Assembly (NCBI GenBank): GCA_002406055.1
Contig: DHMZ01000053.1
Location: 1-5,608, forward strand
Reading direction: 5' to 3'
DNA: 5,608 nucleotides
Source: Spirochaetales bacterium UBA4629
Lineage (GTDB): Bacteria; Spirochaetota; Spirochaetia; Sphaerochaetales; Sphaerochaetaceae
In this document: positions 1 to 5,608 of the stretch, one piece after another
Position numbering within the stretch: the first letter of the stretch is position 1
Layout of the letters: the number at the start of each line of letters is the position of its first letter
Notes under the pieces: generated by a model
The model's input: the letters and a program-made list of their open reading frames with translations, nothing else
Told to the model about the DNA's origin: nothing
Database searches by the model: none
Translations under genes and position numbers: made by a program

Positions 1-37
1 TGTATTGATAAACTAAATTATGAATATAAAATTATAT

Positions 38-90
38 AAAAATACATTAAAAAAATACAGTAAATTATTGTTAAAATATTAAAAAATACA
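38..90 (+). repeat. Three direct copies of AAAAATACA
   Basis: The 9-mer AAAAATACA occurs at 38-46, 51-59 and 82-90. The copies at 47-59 and 79-90 share the longer form TTAAAAAA(A)TACA. The reverse-complement core TGTATT lies at 1-6. Offsets between copies are 13 and 31 bp, so the array is not regular. In such AT-rich sequence some repetition is expected by chance, but the shared TACA end after each A-tract makes a binding-site array possible. If real, these would be sites for the downstream ribbon-helix-helix protein. Confidence 0.4.
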
Positions 91-133
91 AAGAGTTTTA
101 TAGAAAAAGAATTGTTTTAATAAAAAAACTCTT
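91..133. repeat. 9-bp inverted repeat touching the -35 region
   Basis: AAGAGTTTT at 91-99 and AAAACTCTT at 125-133 are exact reverse complements, separated by 25 bp. The right arm overlaps the first bases of the proposed -35 element (132-137), so a protein bound there would compete with RNA polymerase. This is a plausible autorepression operator for the parA-like operon. The long AT-rich spacer makes a transcript hairpin less likely than a protein-binding site, and the arms lie upstream of the expected transcription start. The arms contain ACTC/GAGT, which resembles the tetramer box I recall for ParG of plasmid TP228; with only two copies this may be coincidence. Confidence 0.4.
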
Positions 134-161
134 GTTTTATTATATGTTTTGTATCTATAAT
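132..161 (+). promoter_or_regulatory. Sigma70-type promoter of the parA-like operon
   Basis: A perfect -10 hexamer TATAAT lies at 156-161. A -35-like TTGTTT at 132-137 matches the TTG half of TTGACA and stands 18 bp upstream, within the usual 16-18 bp range. Transcription would start near 167-169, giving a leader of only about 12-14 nt before the first ATG. This assignment rests on sequence match alone; AT-rich DNA often offers decoy -10 boxes, but this one is placed exactly where a promoter is needed. Confidence 0.6.
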
Positions 162-180
162 ACTTAAAACTTGGGAAAAA

Positions 181-948
181 ATGATGTCTAAATCTATTGC
201 TTTTCATTTACAAAAGGGTGGTGTAGGAAAAACTAGTGTTTGTGGAACGCTAGCTTGTCAGTCTGCACTTTCTGGACATAAAACCCTTATGATAGATTGT
301 GATCCCCAAGGTAATCTCTCTTCTTGGTTCTTGGAAGAGGCTCCAAAATTTGAGTTAAGTGATGTTCTCCAAGGTAAATGTTATTGGTCTGATGCTGTAG
401 TTAAGGTTCCCAATATTGATAATCTTTACATTTTACCTACTTTTAGTATTGGAGGAACACTTAAAAACTACAGTGAAACAAAACTAAATGATGAGCCTTT
501 TATTATTCAAGATTTAGTAAGTGAGCTTTCTTGTAGTTTTGAACGTGTTTTGCTTGATTTGTCACCTGGTCTTGGTAAGCTTGAACGTGCGGCTATTATT
601 GCATGCAATGAAGTTATTACGCCAATGACTACTGAGATTTTTAGTTTAGATGGATTTGAAATCTTTGTTGATGAACTTGCAAAACTAAAAAAGAATTACA
701 AAGCGACTGTTAAACACAATAAAATTATAATTAATTCATATGATGAAAGGGTAAAACAGGCACGTGAAATCTATGAAGAAGCATGCCGTTCTGGTAAATA
801 CACTGTATTTAGAATACCAGTTGATCCGCTCTTTAGAAAGGCTCAAACAGCCCATAAAATTCCTCAAAGATATAGAGTAAATGGACGTGGTTTAAAGCCT
901 GGAACAATTGAAGCATTGTATAGAATTAATAAAAGCATTTGGAGTTGA
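181..948 (+). CDS. parA: ParA/Soj-type partition ATPase
   Basis: This encodes a 255-residue deviant-Walker ATPase of the ParA/MinD family, cytosolic and expected to bind the nucleoid. ParA proteins dimerise on ATP, coat DNA and are displaced by a centromere-bound partner, which moves DNA apart. Visible motifs are the Walker A KGGVGKTS at residues 12-19 (signature Lys12, catalytic Lys17), the A' motif DCDPQGN at 39-45, and a Walker B strand RVLLDLSPG at 122-130 with Asp126. Walker B has S-P where most relatives have P-P. Arg219 in PLFRKAQTA sits where Soj-type proteins carry a DNA-binding arginine. There is no N-terminal helix-turn-helix extension, so it is the short type Ib/Soj form. Two ATGs (181, 184) are in tandem; the weak GGGA at 173-176 is spaced better for 184. 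The following gene probably encodes its partner. An orphan ParA-like ATPase with another cargo is the alternative. Confidence 0.85.
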   Translation: MMSKSIAFHLQKGGVGKTSVCGTLACQSALSGHKTLMIDCDPQGNLSSWFLEEAPKFELSDVLQGKCYWSDAVVKVPNIDNLYILPTFSIGGTLKNYSETKLNDEPFIIQDLVSELSCSFERVLLDLSPGLGKLERAAIIACNEVITPMTTEIFSLDGFEIFVDELAKLKKNYKATVKHNKIIINSYDERVKQAREIYEEACRSGKYTVFRIPVDPLFRKAQTAHKIPQRYRVNGRGLKPGTIEALYRINKSIWS

Positions 949-952
949 GAGG
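947..952 (+). promoter_or_regulatory. Ribosome-binding site of the small RHH gene
   Basis: GAGAGG overlaps the last two bases of the parA stop codon and stands 7 nt before the ATG at 960. It is much stronger than the site in front of parA. This suggests the small DNA-binding partner is translated more efficiently than the ATPase, as would suit a partner needed in excess. Confidence 0.65.
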
Positions 953-959
953 TTAATAT

Positions 960-1196
960 ATGGCACTTAGAAAAAACGATGAGAACTTTAGCGAAAGCCT
1001 TGGTGGACAGAAAGCCAAACAAGTTTTTGGTGTAAAAGATTCAAAAGAGAAGAAAATCTTAACAACTTTTTCTATTGAACCATCCTTTAAAGATGAGTTA
1101 GAAGAGCTTTTTGCTGACATGGGGCTTGGTTGGGCTGCTGGTATTAGATTTGCTCTTAAAGAATTCTCCAAAAAATATGGTAATTCTGATAAATAA
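960..1196 (+). CDS. Small ribbon-helix-helix protein, probable ParB/ParG-type partner of ParA
   Basis: This 78-residue protein has two visible parts. Residues 1-32 are polar and charged, without obvious secondary structure. Residues 33-73 fit a ribbon-helix-helix fold: a beta strand ILTTFSI (33-39), a first helix FKDELEELFADMG (43-55), a short glycine turn, and a second helix WAAGIRFALKEFSKKY (58-73). The plan closely resembles ParG of TP228 (76 residues, mobile N-terminal arm plus RHH), which binds the operator/centromere and stimulates its ATPase through the arm. No sequence identity to ParG is claimed. The gene begins 11 nt after parA and surely shares its transcript. The inferred role is binding the AT-rich leader, repressing the operon and activating ParA. 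Strand residues Thr35, Thr36 and Ser38 would be candidates for base contacts. A plain CopG-like repressor is the alternative. Confidence 0.7.
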   Translation: MALRKNDENFSESLGGQKAKQVFGVKDSKEKKILTTFSIEPSFKDELEELFADMGLGWAAGIRFALKEFSKKYGNSDK

Positions 1197-1241
1197 AAAT
1201 ATAACTATTATATAAAAACTTAATCGAAATTTGTTAAACGC

Positions 1242-1283
1242 AAATGATTTCCATATTTTTTTGTATGGGAATCATTTATTTTT
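1242..1283 (+). terminator. Rho-independent terminator of the parA-RHH operon
   Basis: The arms 1242-1255 and 1264-1277 pair over 14 bp with a single G-U wobble (1250 with 1269) and an 8-nt loop (TTTTTTTG). The stem is followed on the + strand by ATTTTTATT (1278-1286), a good U-tract. On the - strand the stem is followed by GCGTTTAAC instead, so it should work well for the + operon but poorly for the converging operon. The right arm overlaps the last bases of the helicase gene, including its stop codon (1272-1274). Confidence 0.85.
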
Positions 1284-3266
1284 ATTCATTTTTGATAACA
1301 TTTCTAGAAATTTTTTTCCACTCTCAATATCATTTTTCTTTGTTTCTTCAGGTGATTTTATTTCATTTTTAAACAAAGAGTTTGGTATTTCTTCTAAAAA
1401 TCTACTTGGAAGTGCGGCTTTTTCTTTGCCTTCATAATCGGGTCTTGTTTCCGAATAATTGATATAAAGCTTTTCTTTTGCTCTTGTAATTGCAACATAG
1501 AAAAGTCTTCTTTCTTCATCAATGTTTTTTAAATCTTCTTCGAGAGCTCTCTTACTTGGTATTATATTGTCTTCAATTCCTGCAAGAAATACGACCTTGA
1601 ACTCAAGCCCTTTAGACGCATGCATAGTCATAAGAGAAAGAGAAGAGGAGTCATTATCTTCGTTTTCTTTTCCAATGATAGATACACTATTTAAATAATC
1701 TCTAAGACCTTTATCTGGATTAGCTAATAGATATTTAGTCATTCTTTCATTTAGAAAGCTTATAGAGCGTGTTTTGAAAGCGACAACCTTATCATTATCA
1801 GGAAACTCTTCTCTAATTGAATTAATATAGTGAGTATCTCTTAAGATACTATCTAGAAGCTTAGGTGGATTATTTATTTGAGCCTTCCATTTGTATAATA
1901 GCTTTATAAATTCCTTCAAGCTTTCCTGTGTTTTTGAATTAAATTCAGAGCTAAGATTATACTTCAGGATTGCATCATATAGAGATGAATTATCTTTATC
2001 AGCAAATGAGCGTAGTTTTTCTACTGTAGTTCTTCCTATTCCTCGTCGTGGTGTGTTGATAATGCGAATGAGAGAGTTATCATCATTGTCATTTAAAATT
2101 GTTTTTAAATAACAAAGCATATCTCTAATTTCTTTTCTATCAAAGAAAGATGTTCCTCCAGATACAACAACAGGAACATGGTGTTCAAGAAGGATTGTTT
2201 CGATATTGTTTAAAAGGGTATTAGTTCTAACAAGAACAGCAAAGTCACTGAAGTTGTAATGAAATTCTCTCATTAGCCTTCTTACCTCTACAGCAATGTA
2301 GAGAGCCTCTTTTTCTGCACTTTTATGGCCTTTGATAGATATAAAGTCACCATTACCACTTTCAGTCCAAAGCTTCTTTTCTTTACGTTCTTTATTATGC
2401 TCGATTAGGGCATTAGCGGCAGAAAGGATATTGCCGCTAGAACGATAATTACGCTCTAGACGAAATTCCTTGCGTTCTGGAAAGTCTTCTTCAAAAGATA
2501 GTATATTTCTATAGTTTGCACCTCTCCATGAGTATATGGATTGATCATCATCGCCAACTACAGCTATATTGCGGTATTTTTTAGCTATGAGAGATACAAG
2601 CTTATATTGCAGAAGGCTAGTATCTTGAAACTCATCGACCATGATATAGCGAAATCTATCTTGTACTTTCTCTAGTATCTTAGAGTTGTTTTCTAAGAGT
2701 TGTAGAGGTAGTACAATTAAATCATCAAAGTCTACAACATTATAGGCCTTTTGAGTTAAAAGAAATTCTTCGTATATTTCTCTTACAGCGCTTCCTCTTT
2801 CTGGCAATGGAAGGCGATTAGTTTTAAATGATGAAAAATGTGCCTTTAAGCTAGATGCACTATAATCAGAGAGATTGTAGCCACAGGAGACAATACAATT
2901 CTTTACAAGAGAAAGGTTATCATTGTCATCATAAAGCGTAAAATCGTTACGATAGCCAAGATACTGTATGTATTGCTTTAAGAGTCCGAGCCCAAACGAA
3001 TGGAATGTTGTTGTCGTAAGCTTTTTTAGACTCTTTCCTGTAACACTTCGTATTCTTTCACTCATCTCCTTTGCTGCTTTATTTGTAAATGTCAAAGCCA
3101 AAATTTCTTCTTCTTTAATTGAAGAAGAAAGCATATTAGCAATGCGATATGTAATCATACGGGTCTTACCACTACCGGCGCCAGCAATAATAAGTAATGG
3201 ACCAGATAGTGTAGATGCAGCTTGAGCTTGTTCTTTGTTTAAGAGAGAGTATAAATCTAAAGACAC
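1272..3266 (-). CDS. rep: Superfamily 1A 3'-5' DNA helicase, Rep-like
   Basis: This 664-residue enzyme is a complete UvrD/Rep/PcrA helicase that unwinds DNA with ATP in replication restart, removal of protein roadblocks and repair. Motifs in order: Q motif NKEQAQAA (10-17), Walker A GAGSGKT (29-35), Ia LTFTNKAA (58-65), TFHSFG (87-92), motif II DEFQD (211-215), motif III GDDDQSIYSWRGA (238-250), motif IV ERNYRS (271-276), motif V MTMHASKGLEF (546-556), and motif VI EERRLFYVAITRAKE (584-598). From memory it resembles E. coli Rep (673 aa) more than PcrA: NVVDFDDLIVLP, SGGTSFF and a PSRFLEE end, with no long Tudor-like RNA-polymerase-binding tail. Start is GTG at 3266; an in-frame stop lies 24 nt upstream and no ATG intervenes. 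No Shine-Dalgarno is visible (a pyrimidine run TTCTTCTCCTC precedes it), so coupling to the upstream DUF362 gene, ending 32 nt before, is likely. UvrD or PcrA are the other possible names. Confidence 0.93.
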   Translation of the reverse strand: MSLDLYSLLNKEQAQAASTLSGPLLIIAGAGSGKTRMITYRIANMLSSSIKEEEILALTFTNKAAKEMSERIRSVTGKSLKKLTTTTFHSFGLGLLKQYIQYLGYRNDFTLYDDNDNLSLVKNCIVSCGYNLSDYSASSLKAHFSSFKTNRLPLPERGSAVREIYEEFLLTQKAYNVVDFDDLIVLPLQLLENNSKILEKVQDRFRYIMVDEFQDTSLLQYKLVSLIAKKYRNIAVVGDDDQSIYSWRGANYRNILSFEEDFPERKEFRLERNYRSSGNILSAANALIEHNKERKEKKLWTESGNGDFISIKGHKSAEKEALYIAVEVRRLMREFHYNFSDFAVLVRTNTLLNNIETILLEHHVPVVVSGGTSFFDRKEIRDMLCYLKTILNDNDDNSLIRIINTPRRGIGRTTVEKLRSFADKDNSSLYDAILKYNLSSEFNSKTQESLKEFIKLLYKWKAQINNPPKLLDSILRDTHYINSIREEFPDNDKVVAFKTRSISFLNERMTKYLLANPDKGLRDYLNSVSIIGKENEDNDSSSLSLMTMHASKGLEFKVVFLAGIEDNIIPSKRALEEDLKNIDEERRLFYVAITRAKEKLYINYSETRPDYEGKEKAALPSRFLEEIPNSLFKNEIKSPEETKKNDIESGKKFLEMLSKMNKNK

Positions 3267-3298
3267 GAGGAGAAGAATGTCACACTTTCATTTTCCGG

Positions 3299-4402
3299 TC
3301 AATCACTCTTTTTAACAATTATTGCATCAAATGGGCACATTTCATGACAACAATAACATCTGATACATTTGTCTTTATTTATTTCAACATGCTTTTCTAC
3401 AATCTTTAAAGCTTTAGCAGGACATATATCAACACATTTGGAGCATGCTCTGCATTTTTCTTTATCAAAGAATGGTGCAGGTCTACTTTTAGTGCTGTTA
3501 CGGTCACTATGTCTATTTAAGTATGGCAATAAAAGTGCAGAGATTAGTCCTCTCTTTTTAACTGGTACTCTTCTGAAGTCTTTAATTGTTATATCATAAG
3601 GATTTAAGAGAGTATAAATACCTTCTGTTGAGCCTTTTTCTTGTCGCTCTGCTACAAAGAGTATAGGAATATCCTTTGGATCGTATCCCATTATGATAGC
3701 TTCTGCTTTATCGAGCGCTAGAGCAGAGGAAGAGGCAAGAAGCAAATTCGTTTGTCTCAAGGTCCCATTTGCAGGACCTGCACCTTCCATAGAAATAATA
3801 CCATCCATAATAGAGTATTCTGGAATATGTGTTTTATATAAGCAGAGAATAAATGAGGCAAACGAAAGAGGACTGCGATAGAGAAGGTGCATATGGCTTT
3901 TATTTAAGCCAGGGACCGTACCAAACATATTTTTTACAGCTCCAGTTGCGCCCATAAGCTGATGAGTCTTCATCTTTGAAAGGGAGAAGACAAGATCTAC
4001 TTCTTTGAGTAATCGCGCTTGAGGAACCTTATGGCCATTAGGGATATCAGTTGTAATTGGTCTATCAAAGAAATCTGCCCAAATTGCACCTTCTTCTTCA
4101 CATATATCATAGATGCCACAATTCTTTCCTTTGAATGTAGAAGACGGAAGGCCAGGAGAATCTCCACAATAAATTGTCTTAGCTCCTTTTTCTTTTAGAA
4201 TGCTAATAGTGGCTTTAACAACAAGAGGATTTGTTGTTATGTTTTTGTCCTTATTTGCATCAGAAAGAATGTTAGGTTTTACAAGAATAGTTTTTCCTTC
4301 AACTATTGGAAAATCTGTATTTTCAATTAAGAGTAGGAGACTCTTTTTTATTTCTTCGTAGTCATAGCTATAACAGTTTGTAATAGCAACTTTATTCTCC
4401 AT
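3299..4402 (-). CDS. DUF362 protein with C-terminal double [4Fe-4S] ferredoxin domain
   Basis: This 367-residue protein joins a DUF362 domain (about 1-300) to a bacterial ferredoxin domain (about 310-367). DUF362 landmarks visible are VKPNIL (41-46), GDSPG (80-84), the region SLSKMKTHQLMGATGAVKN (140-158) and IMDGIISMEGAGP (198-210). The ferredoxin part has two CxxCxxCxxxCP motifs: Cys317/320/323/327 and Cys346/349/352/356, with an extra Cys351. Two [4Fe-4S] clusters are therefore expected, suggesting electron transfer to or from the DUF362 domain. The substrate and reaction are unknown to me. It lacks a signal peptide and is likely cytosolic. Its ATG lies inside the end of the methyltransferase gene (11-nt overlap), with a good site AGAGGA ending 4 nt upstream, so coupled translation is likely. 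Such iron-sulfur proteins are common in anaerobes. Family call is firm, function open. Confidence 0.9.
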   Translation of the reverse strand: MENKVAITNCYSYDYEEIKKSLLLLIENTDFPIVEGKTILVKPNILSDANKDKNITTNPLVVKATISILKEKGAKTIYCGDSPGLPSSTFKGKNCGIYDICEEEGAIWADFFDRPITTDIPNGHKVPQARLLKEVDLVFSLSKMKTHQLMGATGAVKNMFGTVPGLNKSHMHLLYRSPLSFASFILCLYKTHIPEYSIMDGIISMEGAGPANGTLRQTNLLLASSSALALDKAEAIIMGYDPKDIPILFVAERQEKGSTEGIYTLLNPYDITIKDFRRVPVKKRGLISALLLPYLNRHSDRNSTKSRPAPFFDKEKCRACSKCVDICPAKALKIVEKHVEINKDKCIRCYCCHEMCPFDAIIVKKSD

Positions 4403-5189
4403 TTTGTCCTCTTTTTCTTATAAGGCAGAAATACATTGGTCCAATACCATTTGATCTATCTGGTAGTATTAATGTGCCGTATTTCCTTTTTTCGCCATAT
4501 TCACATTTTGTATCAATTATATCAACTTCACTGCTGTGCCTAGTGAGCAATTTAGCAATGACGCCTTCATTTTCTTCACTATTGATTGAGCAAGTAGAGT
4601 AGAGTATATAGCCGTTTTCCTTAACAGCTATCAGTGCACTTGAAAGCATGGCATATTGGCTAATGCTTAGCCTCTTTGGTCTCGACTCAGACCACGCTGA
4701 AAGGTACTTTGGGTCATTTATTACATGACGCTCAGAAGAGCATGGAGCGTCTAATAAAATGGCATCATACTTATTCTGTTCATAGAGCCCCCAACTCTCG
4801 GCATTGTAGCCTGTAATCTTGATATCTAGACCTGTTTCACCTAAGCAAGAAGAAAAAACATTTTTCATTCTCATTCTTCTTTCCGGAGAACGATCGTTAG
4901 CAACAAGTGTGCCTTTAGAGCCAAGGCGTGACGCTATAACAAGGCTTTTTCCTCCAGGGGCTGCGCACATATCTAGAACAGAATCGCCTCTTTCAACAGG
5001 AAGAAGAGAGGCTGCAATAATGCTTGCTTCATCCATGTAATATGGACTTAGTAAATTTGGAAGTAAAACTTTCTCCTCATTCTTTCCTTTTAGAGCTTCT
5101 TTCAACTCAGGCCAACGATCTAAATAAAGAGAAGAGTAGTATTCATTAAAGCGTTCTTCCCCAGTTTTATTTACTTTATTTTTTTTCAC
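4392..5189 (-). CDS. NOL1/NOP2/Sun (RsmB/RsmF/NSUN) family RNA m5C methyltransferase
   Basis: The product is a 265-residue SAM-dependent enzyme that should methylate cytosine C5 in rRNA or tRNA. Motif I is LDMCAAPGGKS (72-82); the SAM ribose acid is Asp99 in VANDRSPERR; motif IV is LLDAPCSSERH (145-155, Cys150); motif VI is YSTCSINSEENEGV (197-210, catalytic-type Cys200). Both cysteines of the family mechanism are thus present. The PCSSERH form recalls the mitochondrial NSUN3/NSUN4 branch rather than RsmB (Fmu). The protein is essentially the catalytic core with a short N-terminal helix; the NusB-like domain of RsmB and the C-terminal PUA-like part of RsmF are absent, so RNA targeting may need a partner. 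I chose GTG at 5189, whose GTGA overlaps the stop of the upstream DUF212 gene. An ATG at 5246 would add 19 residues read from within DUF212 in another frame and looks spurious. The exact target base cannot be told. Confidence 0.9.
   Translation of the reverse strand: MKKNKVNKTGEERFNEYYSSLYLDRWPELKEALKGKNEEKVLLPNLLSPYYMDEASIIAASLLPVERGDSVLDMCAAPGGKSLVIASRLGSKGTLVANDRSPERRMRMKNVFSSCLGETGLDIKITGYNAESWGLYEQNKYDAILLDAPCSSERHVINDPKYLSAWSESRPKRLSISQYAMLSSALIAVKENGYILYSTCSINSEENEGVIAKLLTRHSSEVDIIDTKCEYGEKRKYGTLILPDRSNGIGPMYFCLIRKRGQNGE
4407..4412 (-). promoter_or_regulatory. Ribosome-binding site of the DUF362 gene, inside the upstream gene
   Basis: On the - strand AGAGGA precedes the ATG at 4402 with its GAGG core (4408-4411) 5 nt away. 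It lies within the final codons of the methyltransferase gene, confirming the 11-nt overlapping start and supporting translation from a shared transcript. Confidence 0.65.
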
Positions 5190-5608
5190 TTTATAAACCA
5201 AACAGATATAGCTGTGCTTATGACTATACCAACTATTATTCCCCATAGAACTTGGAGCTTAGTGTGGCCAACGAGTGTTTTAAAGTGCTCTTCTTTAAAA
5301 CCATCCTTACTGAAAAGATCTTCTAATATCTTTGACCATTGGTTAATAGTTTGAGCTTGTTTACCAGTCTCTAAGCGAACATTTGTAGCATCGTTAAAGA
5401 CAACAAGTGCAAATACTAATGAAATAACAAATAGTGTAGAGCCATAGCCATGAATAAGGCCAATAGAATTAGCCAATGCTGCAACACTAGAAGCATGAGA
5501 TGATGGCATTCCTCCATTAGTTAAAAATGGCTTAAAACTAAAGTGATGATTAATCTTTGCTTCTACAAAGCATTTAGCTAGTTGAGCAACGCCCATTGAA
5601 ATTAAAAA
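5186..5608 (-). CDS. Divergent PAP2 / DUF212 family membrane protein (N-terminus cut by window)
   Basis: The frame stays open through the right edge, so the true start lies outside. An ATG at 5596 exists, but the upstream codons (F-L-I-S) continue the hydrophobic first segment typical of the family; I estimate 10-20 residues are missing. Counting from that Met, landmarks are GGMPSSH (28-34), NDATNVRLETGKQA (68-81) and LVGHT (108-112), followed by a membrane segment (about 113-134) that ends the protein. Another hydrophobic span lies at about 36-67. These match DUF212 (YuiD-like) proteins, annotated as acid phosphatase/vanadium-dependent haloperoxidase-related because PSSH and GHT resemble parts of the PAP2 phosphatase site. 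Enzymatic activity and substrate are not established as far as I know. It is the first gene visible in the minus-strand run and overlaps the methyltransferase start by 4 nt. Confidence 0.88.
   Translation of the reverse strand, partial: FLISMGVAQLAKCFVEAKINHHFSFKPFLTNGGMPSSHASSVAALANSIGLIHGYGSTLFVISLVFALVVFNDATNVRLETGKQAQTINQWSKILEDLFSKDGFKEEHFKTLVGHTKLQVLWGIIVGIVISTAISVWFIK

Larger units (their letters stand above)
1..180 (+). promoter_or_regulatory. Very AT-rich leader upstream of the parA-like gene, candidate operator/centromere region
   Basis: No coding sequence is supported here. By hand count only 25 of 180 bases are G or C, far below the neighbouring genes. The stretch holds repeated A-tract words, a 9-bp inverted repeat and the promoter of the ParA-type gene, listed separately. 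In type Ib partition modules the region just upstream of the ATPase gene is where the small ribbon-helix-helix partner binds, to repress the operon and in some systems to act as the centromere. That role here is an inference from position and composition. The left edge is cut by the window, so the full extent is unknown. I saw no DnaA-box-like cluster. Confidence 0.45.

Noticed and set aside
1..180. Replication origin in the AT-rich leader
   Set aside because: No cluster resembling TTATCCACA DnaA boxes and no initiator gene in the window; an operator/centromere role fits the neighbouring genes better.
953..1171. Minus-strand 72-codon open frame opposite the RHH gene
   Set aside because: Serine/phenylalanine-rich composition typical of an antisense shadow; the + strand gene has a strong ribosome-binding site and a recognisable fold.
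1242..1277. Inverted repeat as a mobile-element end or attachment site
   Set aside because: The 14-bp stem, short loop and U-tract between converging genes are fully explained as a terminator; no second copy or target duplication is seen.
1231..1437. Plus-strand open frame running through the terminator into the helicase 3' end
   Set aside because: No ribosome-binding site, low-complexity hydrophobic translation, and it reads through a strong terminator; shadow of the helicase gene.
4819..5040. Plus-strand open frame opposite the methyltransferase
   Set aside because: Exact antisense of conserved methyltransferase motifs; no independent evidence. Similar plus-strand frames at 1891-2112, 2968-3225, 3215-3409, 3369-3599 and 3693-3881 were dropped for the same reason.
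5190..5246. 19-residue N-terminal extension of the methyltransferase from an ATG at 5246
   Set aside because: It lies wholly inside the DUF212 gene in another frame, resembles no family sequence, and the GTG at 5189 gives the usual 4-nt overlap start.

Overview
The window looks like chromosomal DNA from a low-GC, probably anaerobic bacterium. A Rep-like rather than PcrA-like helicase, a ferredoxin-type DUF362 protein and a compact NOL1/NOP2/Sun methyltransferase would fit a Treponema-like spirochaete. This is an inference from gene content with low confidence; Bacillota and other low-GC groups are not excluded. No rRNA, tRNA, insertion sequence or CRISPR array is visible.

Left part (1-1196, + strand): a 180-bp leader of about 14% G+C by hand count carries short repeats, an inverted repeat and a good sigma70-type promoter (TATAAT at 156-161). 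It precedes a two-gene cassette: a ParA-type ATPase (181-948) and, 11 nt later behind a strong ribosome-binding site, a 78-residue protein that reads as a ribbon-helix-helix DNA binder with a charged N-terminal arm (960-1196). This is the layout of type Ib partition modules (ParF/ParG, delta/omega). In those, the small protein binds the region upstream of the ATPase gene, which serves as operator and sometimes centromere. The cassette ends at a strong hairpin terminator (1242-1283).

Right part (1272-5608, - strand): four tightly packed genes converge on that terminator. In transcription order they are a divergent PAP2/DUF212 membrane protein (cut by the window edge), a NOL1/NOP2/Sun-family RNA m5C methyltransferase (joined by a 4-nt GTGA overlap), a DUF362 protein with two C-terminal [4Fe-4S] motifs (11-nt overlap), and a Rep-type superfamily 1 helicase (32-nt gap). 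The overlaps imply co-transcription and translational coupling, but the products belong to unrelated processes (membrane, RNA modification, redox of unknown target, DNA unwinding).

The most interesting item is the partition-like cassette with its repeat-bearing AT-rich leader, sitting next to what look like housekeeping genes. Whether it is a resident chromosomal system, a remnant of a plasmid or integrative element, or part of a large secondary replicon cannot be decided from this window. I see no clear evidence of a wholly new system.
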